Made by a program: the position numbers and the translations under genes. The notes below the pieces were generated by a model that saw only the letters and a program-made list of their open reading frames with translations, did no database searches and had not been told where the DNA came from. Shown here one piece after another: positions 14,883 to 18,245 of a stretch of DNA of 18,245 nt (position 1 is its first letter; every line of letters begins with the position of its first letter). The DNA is from CAZGTQ01 sp964528575 (lineage in GTDB: Bacteria > Planctomycetota > UBA1135 > GCA-002686595), in assembly GCA_964528575.1 (NCBI GenBank), contig CAZGTQ010000444.1, positions 1 through 18,245 on the forward strand, given 5' to 3'.

Positions 14883-16772
14883 TCAGGGTTGCGACCACCA
14901 AATGTTGGCGGAGTTGGTCGAGACGATCCGGTCGGGAACGGCCGCATCGACCAGATACGCCTGGACGAACACGTTCTCCGTCGCTTGGGCCGACGTCAGC
15001 GTGGCGGTGCGCGTGACCACCGTGCCTGCAGGGCCGAAACCAAGGAGGTCCTGCCCGACCACGATCATGCCCTGCGTCACGACGCCTGCTTCCTGCACGA
15101 CCTGGACCGAGTTCCCATGACGCCGCTCGTTGATCCGCGCGGTGCTGAACTGGATCAAGAGCTCTGCGCCGCTCGGCGGGAACGACGTCAAGTCGACCTG
15201 CACCTGCACGTTCCCGCTGGCGCCGGGCTGGAGCACGACGCCCCGCGGCGAGTATGCGCCGGTCCCGGGTCGGACGGACAGGAGGTCGGGCACGTTCTGC
15301 GAGACGACAATGTCGATCCCTGTCGTGGGCAGTCCCGCCGTCGTCGTCACGTAGTCCATTTGTCCGCCGAGCTCAGAGCCGCCCGCGTCGCCCGCGTTCC
15401 AGAACTCGATCGGGAACTGCACCGGCGGCGTGCAGTCGACGGGGCTGCCGGCGATGAACTCCGGTAGCAGCGTTCCGGCGAAGTAGCGCGTCTCGTCGAT
15501 CGGCTCGACGTAGACCGAGTACTCGCCCGCGGGCAGGTGGTCGATCACGTAGGAGCCGCTGCCGCCGTACACGAACGTCGACGCGCGCACCGTCTCCGGA
15601 TCCTGCCTGCTGACGGCGACGACGTGCGCGCCGACCGCGCCCGCGCCGGTCTGGTCGACGGTCACAGTGCCCGAGATCGCGGAGAAGCCGATCGCGCCGG
15701 AGGGATAGCCGCGGCCGATCGCCGCGACGTCGTCGAATTCGAGTTGGCGCGCGCTCGCGCCCAACACGATCTGGCCCGCGACGTTCCCGGTCGAGCTGGG
15801 GCCGGTCGCGCAGGTGTCCGTGCCCGTGCCCTGATCCGGATAGAGGAGGTATGACGAGCGCGACGTCGTGGGATAGACCTCGGCGACCAGGTCGGCCTGC
15901 GCGCGCTCGAACATCGTGGGGAACTCGCTCGTGTCCGCACCGGGGAGGACGCCGCGATTCGTCCGCGCGTCGAGCATCGAGTGTCCGAGCCCGAGGACGT
16001 GACCGAACCCGTGCGCCGCCACGCCCTCCAGGTCGACGAGCTGTGCTCCCGGCACGACGAGCCAGACGCCAAGCGGGTTCTGCCAGAACCTGCCCGAGAC
16101 GAGGATCTCGCCCACGCCGGGTTGTCCGAGATCCTCCCGGTACTCCGCCCACCCGTACAGCGGAGGTGTGCCGGAGACCTCCGTTGCGTTGATCGCCACG
16201 TCGGCATCGAGGATGTTTCCCGTGGGACCGTCGCGCGCGATCAGCGTGACGGCGAACGAGCCGGGTGCCACGTTGCCCCAGAAGCACCAGGTTTCGTGGC
16301 AGGTGAAGACGTTCTCGTTCCCCGGCGGGGTCGCGAGCGGCGATGCGACCGCCGTCGCATGGAACACACCAGACGCCTGGCAGAAGAAGGTCGTCGTCTG
16401 CGCCTGGCCCACCGTCGGGTCGGCGAGGAGCTTGCCGGTGACTACGGTGCCTGGTGGAGCGAACAGGGTGATGTCGTTCCATGCGCGCGCGGCCCGCACG
16501 ATCGACCGGACGCCCGGCTCGTCGAGCGCGGTCCAGTTGCAGGACGCGTCGTTCGTGCGCGGGTATCCCTCTGGCATCACCGTCGGCCCGACGCCATGGA
16601 CACTGGGCGTATGCAGCGTCCAGGGGATGCCCCCTGGAGGGACGGCGCTCCACCGCTCTGTGATCGGACCGCCCCCGCCTGCGGGGCAGTACCGCTCGAG
16701 GTCCCCGGCGACCGCCGCGGACATCGACGCCGCGGCGACGAACGAGATCAGGAAGCTCGTCTTCGCGCTCAT
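14883..16772 (-). CDS. Matrixin-like secreted protein with altered zinc motif
   Basis: The protein is 629 aa. Residues 1-23 are a signal peptide. Residues about 85-355 have the layout of a metzincin of the matrixin type: ARAWNDI (95-101), the zinc motif H254-G-F-G-H258-VLGLG-H264-S, a possible Met-turn at Met287 (FPTMFE) and a final dD..AIGRGYP helix (347-357). The usual HExxHxxGxxH glutamate is Gly255 (codon GGG, positions 16008-16010), so zinc could bind but ordinary peptide hydrolysis should be lost. Residues about 366-425 form a carboxypeptidase regulatory/CnaB-like beta-sandwich (ISGTVTVDQTGAGAVGAHV, LPAGEYSVYVEP). A C-terminal beta-rich region runs to 629. Cysteine pairs (29/78, 131/158/163, 321, 454 approx.) fit disulfides. 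The start ATG overlaps the upstream gene's stop as ATGA, with AGGAG 7 bases before. Codon use is more mixed than in lhr. Confidence 0.85.
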   Translation of the reverse strand: MSAKTSFLISFVAAASMSAAVAGDLERYCPAGGGGPITERWSAVPPGGIPWTLHTPSVHGVGPTVMPEGYPRTNDASCNWTALDEPGVRSIVRAARAWNDITLFAPPGTVVTGKLLADPTVGQAQTTTFFCQASGVFHATAVASPLATPPGNENVFTCHETWCFWGNVAPGSFAVTLIARDGPTGNILDADVAINATEVSGTPPLYGWAEYREDLGQPGVGEILVSGRFWQNPLGVWLVVPGAQLVDLEGVAAHGFGHVLGLGHSMLDARTNRGVLPGADTSEFPTMFERAQADLVAEVYPTTSRSSYLLYPDQGTGTDTCATGPSSTGNVAGQIVLGASARQLEFDDVAAIGRGYPSGAIGFSAISGTVTVDQTGAGAVGAHVVAVSRQDPETVRASTFVYGGSGSYVIDHLPAGEYSVYVEPIDETRYFAGTLLPEFIAGSPVDCTPPVQFPIEFWNAGDAGGSELGGQMDYVTTTAGLPTTGIDIVVSQNVPDLLSVRPGTGAYSPRGVVLQPGASGNVQVQVDLTSFPPSGAELLIQFSTARINERRHGNSVQVVQEAGVVTQGMIVVGQDLLGFGPAGTVVTRTATLTSAQATENVFVQAYLVDAAVPDRIVSTNSANIWWSQP

Positions 16773-17338
16773 CGTGTCTCCTGCGTGCGCTGGGCGAGCT
16801 CGTGGTCGAGCCGCGTCCGGAACTGCGTCCAGCTCTCCGCGCTCTGCGCCAGGTGACCCTGGGCGATCGTCCCGTGTCGGCGAACGACGCCCTGCACGAG
16901 CCCCAGGAGCCCGAAGTGGCCCGGGTGACCCTCGACGAGGAAGAGGAGCGCCTCTTCCCCCGGCTCGAGACGCGGGTCGTGCGAGTGCGTTGTCAGGACG
17001 CCGCCGTCCTCGCCCGCGGGGTAGCTCAGGAGGAAGCGGTCCGGCGTTTCGCCTTCGATCCGCTCGATCGTCTGGAGCTCGAGCGTCGTCGTCACGCGCC
17101 CGGTCGCCTCGAGCGCGACGGCCTTGTTCATGACGCGCGCGGTGACGACCGAGCTCGCGAGCGCGCAGAAGTCCGCCAGGTCCCGCTCCGGGTAGTCCGC
17201 GACAACGCGGACGACGATCTTCGGTGCGGCGACGACGGAGGCGTCCGGCGAGGGCGCTGGCTCGCTCATCGCCGCGGGGAGGGCGGTGCCGGCGGCGACG
17301 CCCGCTAGGCAGCCCAGCACGATGTGTGTGATTCGCAT
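16769..17338 (-). CDS. Exported 189-aa protein, upstream partner of the matrixin
   Basis: The protein is 189 aa. Residues 1-23 form a signal peptide (MRITHIVLGCLAGVAAGTALPAA). Residues about 40-150 match a pattern I know from small exported proteins often found beside matrixin genes: a segment like DLADFCALASSVVTARV (53-69), then TTTLELQTIERIEGETPDRFLLSYPAGEDGG (83-113), then RLEPGEEALLFLV (123-135) and LLGLVQGVVR (144-153). It resembles a compact beta-barrel, but the function is unknown. The ATG at 17338 is preceded by a purine-rich GAAGGAAGAG. The stop overlaps the start of the matrixin gene as ATGA, so the two products should be made together. A role as a secreted chaperone, inhibitor or binding partner of the matrixin is inferred only from this linkage. 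Confidence 0.8.
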   Translation of the reverse strand: MRITHIVLGCLAGVAAGTALPAAMSEPAPSPDASVVAAPKIVVRVVADYPERDLADFCALASSVVTARVMNKAVALEATGRVTTTLELQTIERIEGETPDRFLLSYPAGEDGGVLTTHSHDPRLEPGEEALLFLVEGHPGHFGLLGLVQGVVRRHGTIAQGHLAQSAESWTQFRTRLDHELAQRTQETR

Positions 17339-17366
17339 GGATGTCTCTTCCTTCGTTCGCCCGCGA

Positions 17367-17385
17367 CCGCCGAGACGTTCGGCGG
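17367..17385. promoter_or_regulatory. 7-bp inverted repeat upstream of the matrixin operon
   Basis: CCGCCGA and TCGGCGG surround the 5-base centre GACGT, 29 bases before the ATG at 17338. It could be an operator, or a hairpin in the 5' leader of either divergent gene. No -35/-10 pair is convincing in this gap. Confidence 0.35.
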
Positions 17386-17463
17386 ACGCGGCGGAGTCGA
17401 TGAAGAGCGTTCGGGAAGGCGCCCTCGGCTCGCGAAACAGGAGCGCACGAGCGCAAGCCGTCC

Positions 17464-17489
17464 CTGTGTCGCCCGTTGCGGCGACGCAG
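17464..17489. promoter_or_regulatory. 10-bp hairpin upstream of the sigma-factor gene
   Basis: CTGTGTCGCC and GGCGACGCAG pair over 10 bp with one T-G wobble and a 6-base loop. It lies 62 bases before the ATG at 17552, in the 213-base divergent gap. It may be a leader structure or a regulator site; a further short repeat GAAAG/CTTTC follows directly. Confidence 0.35.
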
Positions 17490-17551
17490 GAAGAAAGTCG
17501 CGGTCTTTCGGGCCGAGGATCCGCGGCGGCCGGCATCGGTAGGGTGGAGCC

Positions 17552-18245
17552 ATGGCAGACCCTTGCGACGTCGGAGCGCTGCTCGAGAACGGCGAGTGGG
17601 CGCATGCGCTCGCCGCCGGGATCGTGCGCGATCCGGACGCGGCGGCGGACGTGCGCCAGGGGGCGCTCGTGCGCGCGCTCGAGCGCGGGCCGGACGACGC
17701 GTCGAAGTTGCGGGCGTGGCTCGCGCGCGTCGCGAAGAACGTGCACCTCGAGCGCCTGCGCACGGATGAGCGGCGAGCGCGCCACGAGGCGGCAGGAGCG
17801 CGGCCCGAGGCGCTGCCGTCGACGCTCGAGCTCGTCGAGCGCGCGGACACGCAGCGGCGCCTCGCCGAAGCGGTCGTTGCGCTGGACGAGCCCGTCCGCA
17901 CGACGATCCTGTTGCGCTACTTCGAGGGCCTGGCGCCGCGCGAGATCGCGCGGCGCCAGGGCGTGCCGCGCGCCACCGTCCACGACCGCATCACGCGCGG
18001 CCACCGGCTCCTGCGCCGGGCGCTCGCCGCCGACTTCGGCCCCGCCGGAGCGACGGGCGCCGACCTCGCGAGCCTCGCGGCGCTGTGCGCCCTCGCCGCG
18101 CCGTCGCTCGGCTCGCGCGCGATCCTCCCAGGAGCTGCGATCATGAGCACGAGCAAGCTCGCGGGCGGCGTCGCCGCCGCCGTCGCCCTGTCGTCCGTCG
18201 CCTTCTTCGCCTTGCGCGACGGTGCCGCGCCGTCCATCGAGCCCG
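17552..18245 (+). CDS. ECF-type sigma factor with C-terminal membrane segment (3' end beyond window)
   Basis: I see 231 codons; the frame is still open at the right edge. The ATG at 17552 has GGTGGAG directly upstream. Residues about 12-70 are a sigma-70 region 2 (ending KLRAWLARVAKNVHLERLR). Residues about 98-157 are region 4 (ALDEPVRTTILLRYFEGLAPREIARRQGVPRATVHDRITRGHRLLRRAL), with a clear helix-turn-helix. After residue 160 the protein continues with a small linker and a hydrophobic segment (203-221, LAGGVAAAVALSSVAFFAL) followed by a charged RDG, which reads as a transmembrane helix with the rest presumably outside the membrane. This would tether the sigma factor without a separate anti-sigma factor, a design reported in Planctomycetota. 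What the outer part holds (often carboxypeptidase regulatory-like repeats) lies outside the window. It is divergent from the matrixin operon, which is a candidate target. Confidence 0.88.
   Translation, partial: MADPCDVGALLENGEWAHALAAGIVRDPDAAADVRQGALVRALERGPDDASKLRAWLARVAKNVHLERLRTDERRARHEAAGARPEALPSTLELVERADTQRRLAEAVVALDEPVRTTILLRYFEGLAPREIARRQGVPRATVHDRITRGHRLLRRALAADFGPAGATGADLASLAALCALAAPSLGSRAILPGAAIMSTSKLAGGVAAAVALSSVAFFALRDGAAPSIEP

Noticed and set aside
17286..17551. Open frame across the sigma-gene leader, starting at 17286
   Set aside because: It is in a different frame from the sigma motifs and continues in the Arg/Ser-rich shadow frame of that gene.
1..18245. Possible mobile element, phage, toxin-antitoxin or defence island
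   Set aside because: I saw no transposase, integrase, terminal repeats, tRNA attachment site or known defence gene; the helicase is Lhr with its repair partner.

Overview
This window is very GC-rich chromosomal DNA with third codon positions almost saturated by G and C. It looks like a Gram-negative-type bacterium, most probably a deep-branching Planctomycetota. The pointers are an exported right-handed beta-helix protein with the glycine-rich C-terminal module I associate with marine planctomycetes, a matrixin-like secreted protein, a Ser/Thr kinase with its own membrane domain, and an ECF-type sigma factor with a C-terminal transmembrane extension. Very high GC and the lhr-nei2 pair also occur in Actinobacteria, so the phylum is an inference. 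I see no rRNA, tRNA, CRISPR array, insertion sequence, phage gene or plasmid function.

Layout. Positions 1-3146 (minus): an exported HEAT-repeat protein whose end is cut off by the window edge, preceded by a secreted beta-helix protein. Positions 3226-8521 (plus): a DNA repair pair, the large helicase Lhr overlapping by 14 bases with an endonuclease VIII-type glycosylase (Nei2). Positions 8506-9075 (minus): a small P-loop protein of the NadR/Ttd14 type, overlapping nei2 tail to tail. Positions 9148-10101 (plus): a PLP-dependent threonine/serine dehydratase. Positions 10108-11904 (minus): a PknB-like kinase with a polytopic membrane tail, divergent from an exported unknown protein at 12121-12906 (plus). 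Positions 12928-14747 (minus): a lipoprotein joining a dual-specificity-phosphatase-like domain to a rhodanese, coupled by an ATGA overlap to a membrane fatty acid hydroxylase. Positions 14883-17338 (minus): an exported 189-residue protein coupled by another ATGA overlap to a matrixin-like protein whose catalytic Glu is Gly. Positions 17552-18245 (plus): a sigma factor with a membrane-spanning C-terminal segment, running off the right edge.

Functional threads. There are two signalling proteins that may sense the envelope (the kinase and the membrane-tethered sigma factor), each divergent from a gene for an exported protein. There are two ATGA-coupled operons for envelope or secreted products, and one DNA repair cassette. 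No gene-free gap exceeds 300 bases; the longest (11905-12120 and 17339-17551) are divergent promoter regions. The most unusual items are the matrixin with intact zinc histidines but no catalytic Glu, the phosphatase-rhodanese lipoprotein paired with a hydroxylase, and a perfect 12-base inverted repeat between two divergent genes that puts the same TACGAT box in front of each.
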